DNA of 64,000 nucleotides, taken from assembly GCA_016192705.1 (NCBI GenBank), contig JACPTQ010000030.1, positions 1-64,000 of the forward strand. The letters run 5' to 3'. The position numbers and the translations under genes are program-made. Shown in pieces: positions 14,742 to 23,160 of this stretch. Origin of the DNA: Deltaproteobacteria bacterium. GTDB lineage: Bacteria; Myxococcota; JACPTQ01. The notes beneath the pieces are model-generated. The model did not search any database, was not told the origin of the DNA, and was given only the letters and a program-made list of their open reading frames with translations. Position 1 is the stretch's first letter. Every line of letters begins with the position of its first letter.

Positions 14742-16264
14742 CCGCCAAGGGCATGGTCTTCCTCGTCGGAGCGGGACCGGGCGATCCTGGGCTCCTCACG
14801 CTCAGGGCCGCTGATCTCCTCCGAGCGGCGGATGTCGTCGTCTACGATTCGCTCGTTTCAGACGGTGTGATGCGCCACGCGCGACCCGACGCGGAGCGCG
14901 TGTTCATGGGAAAACGCGGCGGGCAACCGTCCGCATCGCAAGACGAGATCAACGCGAAGCTCATCGCGCTCGCGCGCGCCGGGAAACGGGTCGTTCGCCT
15001 GAAGGGCGGCGACCCCTACCTCTTCGGACGCGGCGCCGAAGAGGCGCTCGTCCTTCACGCGGCGGATGTCGCCTTCGAAGTTGTACCTGGCGTCACGAGC
15101 GCCATCGCCGCGCCTGCGTACGCCGGCGTTCCGATCACACACCGCGATGCGGCATCGAGCGTTACGTTCGTTACGGGCCACGAAGACCCGACGCAGCCGA
15201 CTTCCGACCTCGATTTTGGCGCGCTCGCCCGTTCCGGGACGGTCGTCTTTTTAATGGGCGTTCGGGGTGCTCGACACAACCTCGCGGAGCTCGCCAAGGC
15301 GGGTCGCGCACCCTCGACTCCCGCATGCGCCGTGCAATGGGGAACAACGGAGCGCCAGCGCTCGGTTGTCGGCACGATTGCGACTCTCGCCGATGACATC
15401 GAGCGCGAAAAACTAGGTTCGCCGGCGATCCTTGTCGTTGGCGATGTCGTCAAATTTCGCGACACCCTCAACTGGTTCGAGCGGCGGCCTCTCTTTGGAC
15501 GCCGAATCGTCGTGACGCGCGCGCGCGAACAAGCGTCCGAATTCGCTGAGCAGCTTCGCATCCGGGGCGCCGAGGTCCTTGAGTTCCCAACGATCGGTGT
15601 CGCGCCCCCCACGGACTTTGGCCCGCTCGACGCGGCCATCGCGCATCTCGCGGATTACGACTGGATTGCGTTCACGAGCGTCAACGGTGTGAAATTCTTT
15701 TTTGAGCGGCTCTGGGAGCGTGGAAGCGATGTACGGGCGCTCGGGCGCGCGCGTCTCGCGGCGATCGGCCCCAAGACCGCGGAGGCCCTTGTGGGGCGTG
15801 GCTTGCGCGTCGACGTGACGCCGAGCGAGTTTCGGGGCGAGGCGCTCGCAGTGGCATTTGGCGACGTCGCGGGGCAACGCATCCTCATTCCGCGGGCGCT
15901 CGAAGCGCGCGAGGCGCTGCCCGACGAGCTGTCGAAAAAGGGCGCGCGCGTGGAGGTCGTTCCCGCGTACCGCACCGATCCGGGGGCGTTTGACACGGCG
16001 ACGCTTCGCGACCGGATGGCGAATCGATCCGTCGATGCGGTCACGTTCACCGCATCATCAACCGTTCGAAACTTCGTGAACGCGTTTGGTCCGGGCGAGG
16101 CGGCCGCCCTCACAAAAAGTTGCGTCGTCGCGTGCATCGGCCCTGTGACCGCAGAGTCCGCGCGCGATCTGGGTCTCGCGCCAACCTTTGTTTGCGACAC
16201 TTACACCATCGATGCGCTCACGAACCGACTGGTTGAACATTTTACGAAGGGGCCACACTCATGA
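14738..16264 (+). CDS. cobA-hemD: Uroporphyrinogen-III C-methyltransferase / uroporphyrinogen-III synthase fusion
   Basis: 508 aa, two enzymes in one chain. Residues 1 to about 245 are the SAM-dependent methyltransferase (VGAGPGDPGLLTLRA, VVRLKGGDPYLFGRGAEE, VTGHEDPT) that makes precorrin-2 for sirohaem and B12. From about 250 (RRPLFGRRIVVTRAREQASE) the uroporphyrinogen-III synthase domain cyclises hydroxymethylbilane. The fusion occurs in many anaerobes and deltaproteobacteria. It is coupled by ATGA overlaps to hemC upstream and hemB downstream, so the operon takes porphobilinogen to uroporphyrinogen III and the branch point to precorrin-2. Confidence 0.93.
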   Translation: MTAKGMVFLVGAGPGDPGLLTLRAADLLRAADVVVYDSLVSDGVMRHARPDAERVFMGKRGGQPSASQDEINAKLIALARAGKRVVRLKGGDPYLFGRGAEEALVLHAADVAFEVVPGVTSAIAAPAYAGVPITHRDAASSVTFVTGHEDPTQPTSDLDFGALARSGTVVFLMGVRGARHNLAELAKAGRAPSTPACAVQWGTTERQRSVVGTIATLADDIEREKLGSPAILVVGDVVKFRDTLNWFERRPLFGRRIVVTRAREQASEFAEQLRIRGAEVLEFPTIGVAPPTDFGPLDAAIAHLADYDWIAFTSVNGVKFFFERLWERGSDVRALGRARLAAIGPKTAEALVGRGLRVDVTPSEFRGEALAVAFGDVAGQRILIPRALEAREALPDELSKKGARVEVVPAYRTDPGAFDTATLRDRMANRSVDAVTFTASSTVRNFVNAFGPGEAAALTKSCVVACIGPVTAESARDLGLAPTFVCDTYTIDALTNRLVEHFTKGPHS

Positions 16265-17223
16265 ACCCGAGCCTTCGCCGACTCCGCAGAACGCCCGCGC
16301 TTCGCCGCCTCTTCACGGAGACTCGCCTCTCTCGCGACAACTTGATCGAGCCGTTCTTTGTCGTTCCGGGGAAGTCGGTCCGCGCGGCGATCCCGTCGAT
16401 GCCAGCGGTCTATCGCTTTTCCGTCGACACGCTCCTCACCGAAGTCGAAGAGACGGCAAAGCTCGGCATCCCCGCGGTTCTCCTCTTTGGTGTCCCCGAC
16501 AAAAAAGACCCGCGCGCCACGCTCACCGCACAAAAAACCGGCGTCGTCCCGACCGCCATCAAGGCGCTCAAGAAGGCGTTCCCCGACCTCGTTGTCATGA
16601 CCGACGTGTGTGTGTGCTCCTACACAAACCACGGACACTGCGGCATCGTCGTGGGCGGCGAGGTCGACAACGATGCGACACTGCCGATTCTCGCGAAGAT
16701 GGCGGTCTCGCATGCGGACGCGGGGGCCGACGTGGTGGCCCCGAGCGCGATGATGGACAACCAAGTCGCGGCGATCCGTGCGGGGCTTGATGCTGCGGGG
16801 CACACGAAGACGCTCCTCTTGTCGTACGCGGCAAAATTCGCGTCGGCGTTTTACGGACCGTTTCGCGACGCGGCCACATCGACGCCGCAGTTTGGCGATC
16901 GGCGTGGGTACCAGATGGCGCCACCGAACGTGCGCGAGGCGCTCCGCGAAATCGAAGTCGACATCGCGCAAGGCGCCGACGCCGTCATGGTGAAGCCGGC
17001 TCTCGCCTACCTCGACGTCATTCGCGCAGCGCGTGAACGTTTCCCGCTCCCGCTCGCGGCGTACAACGTGAGCGGCGAATACGCGATGCTCAAAGCGGCG
17101 AGTGCAAACGGCTGGATCGAAGAGGAACGCGCGATGCTCGAGATGCTGACCGCGATTCGTCGAGCCGGTGCCGACACGATCATCACGTACTTCGCGCGGG
17201 CCGCGGCGAGGATGATTGGGTAG
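16261..17223 (+). CDS. hemB: Delta-aminolevulinic acid dehydratase (porphobilinogen synthase)
   Basis: 320 aa; condenses two 5-aminolevulinates to porphobilinogen. The catalytic lysines are K192 (YAAKFASAFYGP) and K245 (VMVKPALAY). The metal site DVCVCSYTNHGHC (C117, C119, C127) is the zinc-binding Cys triad rather than the Asp-rich Mg form. The ATG overlaps the previous stop (ATGA). It completes a three-gene early tetrapyrrole operon; hemA and hemL are not in the window. Confidence 0.95.
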   Translation: MNPSLRRLRRTPALRRLFTETRLSRDNLIEPFFVVPGKSVRAAIPSMPAVYRFSVDTLLTEVEETAKLGIPAVLLFGVPDKKDPRATLTAQKTGVVPTAIKALKKAFPDLVVMTDVCVCSYTNHGHCGIVVGGEVDNDATLPILAKMAVSHADAGADVVAPSAMMDNQVAAIRAGLDAAGHTKTLLLSYAAKFASAFYGPFRDAATSTPQFGDRRGYQMAPPNVREALREIEVDIAQGADAVMVKPALAYLDVIRAARERFPLPLAAYNVSGEYAMLKAASANGWIEEERAMLEMLTAIRRAGADTIITYFARAAARMIG

Positions 17224-17254
17224 GGAAAAGAAAAGAGGAAACGTAACCCCAGAG

Positions 17255-17992
17255 ATGCGTGCCAACGGAAAACCCAGAATTCTGACTGCTGAGGACGTCA
17301 AAAGGTTTTGCTGCAATCGACAAGTTCTAAATGACGAAGAGCTGGCCTATCTCGACTTTCACGCTCAACGGTTGGCGTACACGACCAACCTTGTTCAGAA
17401 GTATTCCAAAGAATTCTCGGCGAAAACTCTTTTGGACGTGGGCCCGCATTTCTTGATCAGTTGCATGAAGCAGTTCATTCGTCCTGACGTCTCTGTTTCA
17501 ACGTTGGGATGGGCTAATGAGCGACTCGCTCCATCGCGCCTCGTCGACGATCATATTCAGTTTGACCTGAATCTCTGCTCAGAACAAAACGTCAACCGTA
17601 TCGGCCGCCGCTTCGATCTGATTGTTTTTGCCGAAACTGTGAAGCATCTGCATACCTCACCCGTTCTTGTTTTGAAGATGCTAAAAAATGCCCTAAGAGA
17701 AAATGCCGGCGTCCTGATCATCCAAACACCGAATGCCGTATCGCTGTCAAAGAGGCTCGCCATGGTTCGGGGCATCAATCCGTTTGAGCGGATACGAGAG
17801 AGTCGCGACAATCCGGGTCACTTTCGTGAATACACGATGAACGAGTTGGTGGCACTTGGCAATGAGGTCGGACTTAGCCTGCATCACAAAGAGTTTTGCG
17901 ACTATTGGGATTCGCACATAGAGTTACTCAGGCCGCTCGAAAAGGTATATCCGCCTTTCCGAAAGGCCATTACCGTCGCCTTTGTTTCCTAA
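17255..17992 (+). CDS. Class I SAM-dependent methyltransferase, unknown substrate
   Basis: 245 aa. Motif I is weak ([12 protein letters not shown]); the later [34 protein letters not shown] and [18 protein letters not shown] fit the type-11/23 methyltransferases that act on small molecules or glycans. ATG 17255 is used; an upstream TTG would overlap hemB. Codon use is less GC-rich than in its neighbours (more A/T third positions), suggesting later acquisition. Substrate unknown. Confidence 0.65.
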   Translation: MRANGKPRILTAEDVKRFCCNRQVLNDEELAYLDFHAQRLAYTTNLVQKYSKEFSAKTLLDVGPHFLISCMKQFIRPDVSVSTLGWANERLAPSRLVDDHIQFDLNLCSEQNVNRIGRRFDLIVFAETVKHLHTSPVLVLKMLKNALRENAGVLIIQTPNAVSLSKRLAMVRGINPFERIRESRDNPGHFREYTMNELVALGNEVGLSLHHKEFCDYWDSHIELLRPLEKVYPPFRKAITVAFVS

Positions 17993-18021
17993 CCAGCTTA
18001 TGAAGCGCGCGGTAAACGCCC

Positions 18022-18056
18022 TTGTCACGGGCACCGCGCGGCGTTACACGGTCCCC
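18022..18056 (+). promoter_or_regulatory. Leaderless promoter of yjbQ
   Basis: TTGTCA (18022-18027), 17 bp, TACACG (18045-18050), 6 bp, ATG 18057. It decides the start over two upstream in-frame starts and gives the usual family length. Confidence 0.6.
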
Positions 18057-18470
18057 ATGAAGTTCCACACGAAATACCTAACCTTCAGCACGAAAAAGCA
18101 CCGCGACTACATCAACATCACGCGCGACGTTGAATCCGCCGTGAAAGAGAGCGGCATCTCGGACGGCATGGTTCTCGTTTCGGCGATGCACATCACGGCC
18201 GGCGTTTACGTGAACGACGCGGAAGACGGGCTTATCGCCGACATCGATGATTGGCTCGAGCGACTCGCACCTTTCAAAGCGGACTATCGCCATCACCGCA
18301 CGGGCGAAGACAACGGCGACGCGCACTTGAAAAGTTTGCTCGTCCACCACGAGGTGATCGTGCCCGTCACGAAAGCGCGACTCGATTTTGGGCCGTGGCA
18401 ACAAATCTATTACGCCGAATTCGACGGGCAGCGGCCGAAGCGCGTCGTTCTCAAGGTGATGGGAGAGTAA
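18057..18470 (+). CDS. yjbQ: YjbQ family protein (UPF0047)
   Basis: 137 aa, the normal size. Conserved features: an INITRDVE strand, [27 protein letters not shown], the [17 protein letters not shown] core and the C-terminal ...[13 protein letters not shown]. Relatives have a weak thiamine-phosphate synthase activity in vitro; their true role is unclear. The conserved His and Asp residues of the [10 protein letters not shown] core could bind a metal. Followed three bases later by a phosphofructokinase gene with SD GGGAGAG in the yjbQ end. Confidence 0.85.
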   Translation: MKFHTKYLTFSTKKHRDYINITRDVESAVKESGISDGMVLVSAMHITAGVYVNDAEDGLIADIDDWLERLAPFKADYRHHRTGEDNGDAHLKSLLVHHEVIVPVTKARLDFGPWQQIYYAEFDGQRPKRVVLKVMGE

Positions 18471-18472
18471 CG

Positions 18473-19573
18473 GTGGGCGTCAAGCGAATTGCGATTCTCA
18501 CGGGCGGTGGCGACTGCCCAGGGTTGAACGGCGTCCTTCGGGCGGTTGTGCGTTCGGCGACCCGCGAACATGGAATCGAGGTGATCGGCGTTCAAGACGG
18601 CTTCGAGGGGCTCGCGGTAACGCCGGCGCGCGTGCGGCGACTCGATGTCGGAGACGTGCGTGGACTCTTGCCCCGCGGCGGGACGATTCTCGGGACATCG
18701 AACCGCGCGAATCCGTTTGCGTTCCCCGTCAAGTCGCGTGGCCGCGTGCTCCTCAAGGACGTTTCGCGAACAATCATTCGACGCTTACGCACGCTTGGTG
18801 TTGACGCGCTGGTGGTCGTGGGCGGCGACGGGTCGCTCTCGATTGCACACGAAATGGGAAAACTCGGCGTTCGCGTCGTCGGCGTGCCGAAAACAATCGA
18901 CAACGATCTCTCCGCAACCGACGTCACGTTCGGATTCGACACCGCCGTCGCGACGGCGGTCGACGCACTCGACAAACTCCACACCACCGCCGAAAGCCAC
19001 CACCGCGTCATGATTCTCGAGGTGATGGGACGCAACGCCGGCTGGATTGCACTCCACGCGGGCGTCGCGGGCGGCGCCGACGTCATCCTGCTGCCCGAAT
19101 TCCCGTACGACATTCGCCGCGTCGTCGCAAAAATCGCCGAACGCGCGCGCCACAACTGCCACTTCAGCATCATCGTCGTCGCCGAGGGGGCTTTCCCCGC
19201 GGGCGGTCGCGTCAAGACACGAAAGAGCGCGGTGGGTGCGCTCGCGCGACTTGTCGGAGCCGGGGAGCGTGTCGCGACGGAGCTGCGGGGACTTCACGGT
19301 GGTGAATCGCGCGTCACGGTTCTCGGGCATGTGCAGCGTGGGGGCTCGCCGTCGTCGTTTGATCGCGTGCTCTCAACGCGGTTTGGCGCCGCAGCGGTCG
19401 ATGCCGTTGTGCGCGAGCGGTTTGGAACGATGGTCGCGCTCTGCGGCGCGGCGATTGAGACCGTGCCTCTCGCGGATGCCGTCGGCGTACAAAAGCGCGT
19501 CGACACAAGCACCGAGCTTCTGCGCGTCGCACAGGCAATTGGAATTGAGGTTGGGGCAATTACGCGTCGCTGA
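18473..19573 (+). CDS. pfkA: 6-phosphofructokinase (PfkA family)
   Basis: 366 aa from GTG 18473, which follows GGGAGAG. Motifs: LTGGGDCPGLN, VVGGDGSLS, VVGVPKTIDNDLS, GFDTAVATAVDAL, LEVMGRNAGWIALHAG, LGHVQRGGSPSSFDR. It phosphorylates fructose-6-phosphate. The phosphoryl-donor positions are mixed: Gly in GGDGS as in ATP enzymes, but Lys in PKTIDND as in pyrophosphate enzymes, so the donor cannot be fixed from sequence. The 3' end overlaps the convergent di-iron gene by 14 bp. Confidence 0.9.
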   Translation: MGVKRIAILTGGGDCPGLNGVLRAVVRSATREHGIEVIGVQDGFEGLAVTPARVRRLDVGDVRGLLPRGGTILGTSNRANPFAFPVKSRGRVLLKDVSRTIIRRLRTLGVDALVVVGGDGSLSIAHEMGKLGVRVVGVPKTIDNDLSATDVTFGFDTAVATAVDALDKLHTTAESHHRVMILEVMGRNAGWIALHAGVAGGADVILLPEFPYDIRRVVAKIAERARHNCHFSIIVVAEGAFPAGGRVKTRKSAVGALARLVGAGERVATELRGLHGGESRVTVLGHVQRGGSPSSFDRVLSTRFGAAAVDAVVRERFGTMVALCGAAIETVPLADAVGVQKRVDTSTELLRVAQAIGIEVGAITRR

Positions 19574-20711
19574 GAAGATCGCTTGCGGTGAGTTCGGGCG
19601 CGGATTTCCCAACTTCGAACCGCAAGAGCCCCATTTTCTCGTAATGCGGCCGAACGCGATCGCTGAGAAGCCCGATGCGTTTCAAGTTCGGGATGATCCG
19701 CTTGAACATCGTCACGCGAAACACATCCATGATCTTCGATTCGTTCGCGATGCGATCCCATTCGGCGCGCGACATCGCGTGCGCCCAGTACTCTTCATAG
19801 AATTCGTGCGCCAAAAACCGATTCCGCATGAGCGCCACAATCTCGCACGTCCAATCTTCGCGCTCCCGACGTTCGTGCTCCGAAAGTTGGTTCAAATAAA
19901 AATCGCGAAGCGCGAGAACGCCGTAATGAACGTGCCGCGCCTCGTCCGTGATGACGTACTTCAAAATCTCCTTTATCAGCGGCTCCTTGGTCCCCGTACG
20001 AATCGTCCCAAACGCCCCGAGCGCAAGCCCCTCAACAAGGATCTGCATCCCGAGAAACTTGATGTCCCATCGTGAATCAGACATGAGCGCGTCGAGAATG
20101 ACGTACAGGTTGTCGTTTACCGGGTACCACTTCTGAAGCTTCTCTGTGAGATAACGGTGAAACACCTCGACGTGCCGCCCCTCGTCGACGACCTGCGTGC
20201 TCCCGAACAGTTTGCCATCGAGCCCGTCAATGCACTCGGTCACTTGCGCCGCCGCAAAGAGCGCCCCCTGCTCACCGTGCAAAAACTGGCTCAGCATCCA
20301 CGCCATCAGCCCGTGAAGTTGCGTCGCCCTCTCGCGCTCCGACAGCGCCGTGAAGCCCGGCATATCGAAGAGCGGAAAATAATCGAACGGCATGAGCGCC
20401 TTGTCGGTGTCCATCGGATCGACGTCAATCGACCAATCGACATCCTTCGATGCGTTCCATTGACCGCTCTTCGCGGCCTCGTACAGCTTCGCCATTTCTG
20501 GAAAATTCCGCCGGTAGTGCCAGTCAAATCGCGACGTGTACCCAACTTCAATCGGCGTTGATTCCTCCCGCTTCGCGCGCTGCAAAATGAAACCGCGATA
20601 CGCGGGGCCGAGCATCGTCGCGAGCGTCTTCAAGTTGCCGCGCATGACCGCCTCGGCGAGCACCGACCCGCCCTGCCGAAGGTTTGCGACCGCCGTCTTG
20701 AGTTGAGTCAT
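19560..20711 (-). CDS. Ferritin-like di-iron protein, putative oxygenase
   Basis: 383 aa. Two carboxylate-bridged iron motifs are spaced as in R2/AurF-like enzymes: HGEQGAL then DEGRHVEVFHRYL, and LVEGLAL then TDEARHVHYGVLAL (each E plus ExxH). Length and layout suggest an N-oxygenase or hydroxylase-type ferritin-like enzyme; substrate unknown. ATG 20711 has a GGGTG ribosome site. It lies downstream of aconitase on the same strand with a 97-bp gap, so it probably has its own promoter. Confidence 0.75.
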   Translation of the reverse strand: MTQLKTAVANLRQGGSVLAEAVMRGNLKTLATMLGPAYRGFILQRAKREESTPIEVGYTSRFDWHYRRNFPEMAKLYEAAKSGQWNASKDVDWSIDVDPMDTDKALMPFDYFPLFDMPGFTALSERERATQLHGLMAWMLSQFLHGEQGALFAAAQVTECIDGLDGKLFGSTQVVDEGRHVEVFHRYLTEKLQKWYPVNDNLYVILDALMSDSRWDIKFLGMQILVEGLALGAFGTIRTGTKEPLIKEILKYVITDEARHVHYGVLALRDFYLNQLSEHERREREDWTCEIVALMRNRFLAHEFYEEYWAHAMSRAEWDRIANESKIMDVFRVTMFKRIIPNLKRIGLLSDRVRPHYEKMGLLRFEVGKSAPELTASDLLSDA

Positions 20712-20808
20712 GATTTTTCACCCCGTGTTGTTCGCGCCAGAACCGACGAAGTTACCATCACTCAATACTTTCACACAGGACGGCGGGCCATTCAATGTCC
20801 GCGCGTGG

Positions 20809-23097
20809 TCAGTTCCCCTGGGCGCGCAGCACGTTGAGCGCCGAACCCGCGCGGAACCAAGCGATCTGCTCGACGTTTAGAGTGTGGCGAAGCTCGATCG
20901 CGTCAACCGACCCGTCCGCATGGTGCAACCGCGCCTCCACGCTGCGCCCCGGCGAAAGAGTCGCGAGACCCAAAAGGCTCATCCGGTCTCGCTCGCGCAC
21001 CTTGTCGTAGTCACCCGCATTCGCAAACGTGAGCGGCAAGAGCCCCTGCTTCTTCAAGTTCGACTCGTGAATCCGCGCGAAACTCCGGACGACGATCGCC
21101 GCGCCTCCCAAGAACCGGGGCGACATCGCCGCGTGCTCCCGGCTCGACCCCTCGCCATAATTCTCGTCGCCAACCACGACCCACCGTTTTCCCGCGGCGT
21201 TCAGGTCCCGCGCGATTCGCGGAATCGCGACGCCCTTCTCGCTCGTCAACACATGCGTGCCCTTACCCGCTTCGCCCGTGAACGCGTTCACGGCGCCCAG
21301 GAACATGTTGTCGCTGATGTTGTCGAGGTGTCCGCGGAATTTCAACCACGGCCCGGCCGGCGAGATGTGGTCCGTCGTGCATTTTCCCTTCGCCTTGAAA
21401 AGAATTGGCAACTCGATGAAATCGTTCCCATCCGCCCGGGCAAACGGCACGATCCGTTGCAGCCGCTGACTGCCCTCTCGAACCGCGATCGTCGCCTGCC
21501 CCGGGTCGATGGGTGGCGCAATATAACCCAAGTCACACCGCTCAAATCCGCTGTTCGGCACGTCGGGCGCCGCCCTCGGTGCGCGCAACTTCACGCGCGA
21601 CCCATCCTTTGACACGAGCGCGTCGGTTACCGGGTTAAACGAGAGTCGCCCCGACAGCGCAAACGCCATCACGATCTCAGGGCTCGCAATGAACGCCAGC
21701 GTCGATGGGTTCGAATCGTTTCGCGCCGGAAAATTCCGATTGAACGACGTCACGATCGTGTTCTTCTCGCCCTTCGCGACCTCGTCGCGCTTCCACTGCC
21801 CGATGCACGGCCCACACGCATTCGAAAGCACAACGCCGCCCGCTGATTCGAGCGCCGCGAGCTGCCCGTCGCGCAGAATGGTCACGCGGATCTGCTCCGA
21901 ACCTGGCGACACGTACAGCTTGGTCGCGCACTTCACACCCAGCACTCGCGCCTCTTCCGCGACCTCCGCGACGCGCGATAAATCTTCGTACGACGAATTC
22001 GTGCAACTCCCGATGAGCGCCGCCTTCACCTCATCCGGGTAACCTTCACGCTTGACGTCGTCTGCCAGTTTCGAAATTGGCCGCGCCAAGTCCGGTGTGT
22101 GCGGTCCGACCACCTGCGGCTCGAGCTTCGATAAGTCGATTTCGACGACGCGCTCGAAGTAGTAGTTGGGCCGCGCCTCGACGTCGGGGTCAGCCACGAG
22201 CATCGCGCGATTCTTCGCCGCGAGGTCTGCGAGCACCGCGCGCCCCGTCCCACGAAGGTATTTATCCATTCGCTCATCAAACGGAAAAACCGACCCCGTC
22301 GCGCCCAGCTCCGCGCCCATGTTGCAAATCGTCGCCTTACCGGTGCACGAGATCGCGCGCACGCCCGGCCCAAAATACTCAATGACGCGATTCGTCCCGC
22401 CTTTGACGGTGAGCAATCCACAAAGATAAAGGATGACGTCCTTGGGCGACGTCCAGCCGTTCATCTCGCCGACGAGCCGCACGCCGATCGGCTTCGGGTA
22501 CTTCACCTCCCACGGAAAACCCGCCATTACGTCGACCGCATCGGCGCCACCCACGCCCGACGCGATCATGCCGAGTCCGCCCGCGTTCGGCGTGTGCGAG
22601 TCGGTGCCGATCATGAGGCCGCCTGGAAACGCGTAATTCTCAAGGACGATCTGATGAATAATCCCCGACCCCGGTTTCCAAAAACCGATGCCATACTTCG
22701 CGGACGCCGTTCGCAAAAATTCGTACACCTCGTCGTTGTCGACAACCGCGAGCTTTAAGTCGTTCGCCGCGCCCGCGTGCGCCTGGATCAAATGGTCGCA
22801 ATGCACCGTTGTTGGCACGGCGACGCTCGCGCGCCCCGCGTGCTCGAACTGGAGGAGCGCCATTTGCGCCGTCGCGTCCTGCATCGCCACGCGATCCGGT
22901 CGAAGCATCAAATAGCTCTCGCCAGGTTTCAGTTCCTGCGTCGTGGGCTCGGCCAAATGCCCGAGTAGAATCTTCTCCGCGAGCGTCATCGGGCGCCCCA
23001 CGCGCTTCTTGATCACTTCGAGATTCTTTACCATCCGCTCGTACGCTCGGGTCACAAACTCAGGTGTGCTATCGATTCGTGCGTCGTGTGTCGTCAT
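20809..23097 (-). CDS. Aconitate hydratase, mitochondrial type
   Basis: 762 aa; isomerises citrate to isocitrate in the TCA cycle. The 4Fe-4S cysteines are in IGSCTNSSYEDL and SNACGPCIGQW. Substrate motifs GTDSHTPNAGGLG, FNRNFPARNDSNPST and GEGSSREHAA are present. The overall sequence (starting ...RVGRPMTLAEKILLGHL) fits the mitochondrial ACO2-type enzymes rather than bacterial AcnA or AcnB. ATG 23097 follows CGGAGG. A -10-like TAACAT lies about 40 bp upstream. Confidence 0.95.
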   Translation of the reverse strand: MTTHDARIDSTPEFVTRAYERMVKNLEVIKKRVGRPMTLAEKILLGHLAEPTTQELKPGESYLMLRPDRVAMQDATAQMALLQFEHAGRASVAVPTTVHCDHLIQAHAGAANDLKLAVVDNDEVYEFLRTASAKYGIGFWKPGSGIIHQIVLENYAFPGGLMIGTDSHTPNAGGLGMIASGVGGADAVDVMAGFPWEVKYPKPIGVRLVGEMNGWTSPKDVILYLCGLLTVKGGTNRVIEYFGPGVRAISCTGKATICNMGAELGATGSVFPFDERMDKYLRGTGRAVLADLAAKNRAMLVADPDVEARPNYYFERVVEIDLSKLEPQVVGPHTPDLARPISKLADDVKREGYPDEVKAALIGSCTNSSYEDLSRVAEVAEEARVLGVKCATKLYVSPGSEQIRVTILRDGQLAALESAGGVVLSNACGPCIGQWKRDEVAKGEKNTIVTSFNRNFPARNDSNPSTLAFIASPEIVMAFALSGRLSFNPVTDALVSKDGSRVKLRAPRAAPDVPNSGFERCDLGYIAPPIDPGQATIAVREGSQRLQRIVPFARADGNDFIELPILFKAKGKCTTDHISPAGPWLKFRGHLDNISDNMFLGAVNAFTGEAGKGTHVLTSEKGVAIPRIARDLNAAGKRWVVVGDENYGEGSSREHAAMSPRFLGGAAIVVRSFARIHESNLKKQGLLPLTFANAGDYDKVRERDRMSLLGLATLSPGRSVEARLHHADGSVDAIELRHTLNVEQIAWFRAGSALNVLRAQGN

Positions 23098-23160
23098 GCG
23101 TCCTCCGGTCCGGAACGGAATGTTACCGCAGTTTGCGAAGGTTCTCGAAAATGTTCTTTT

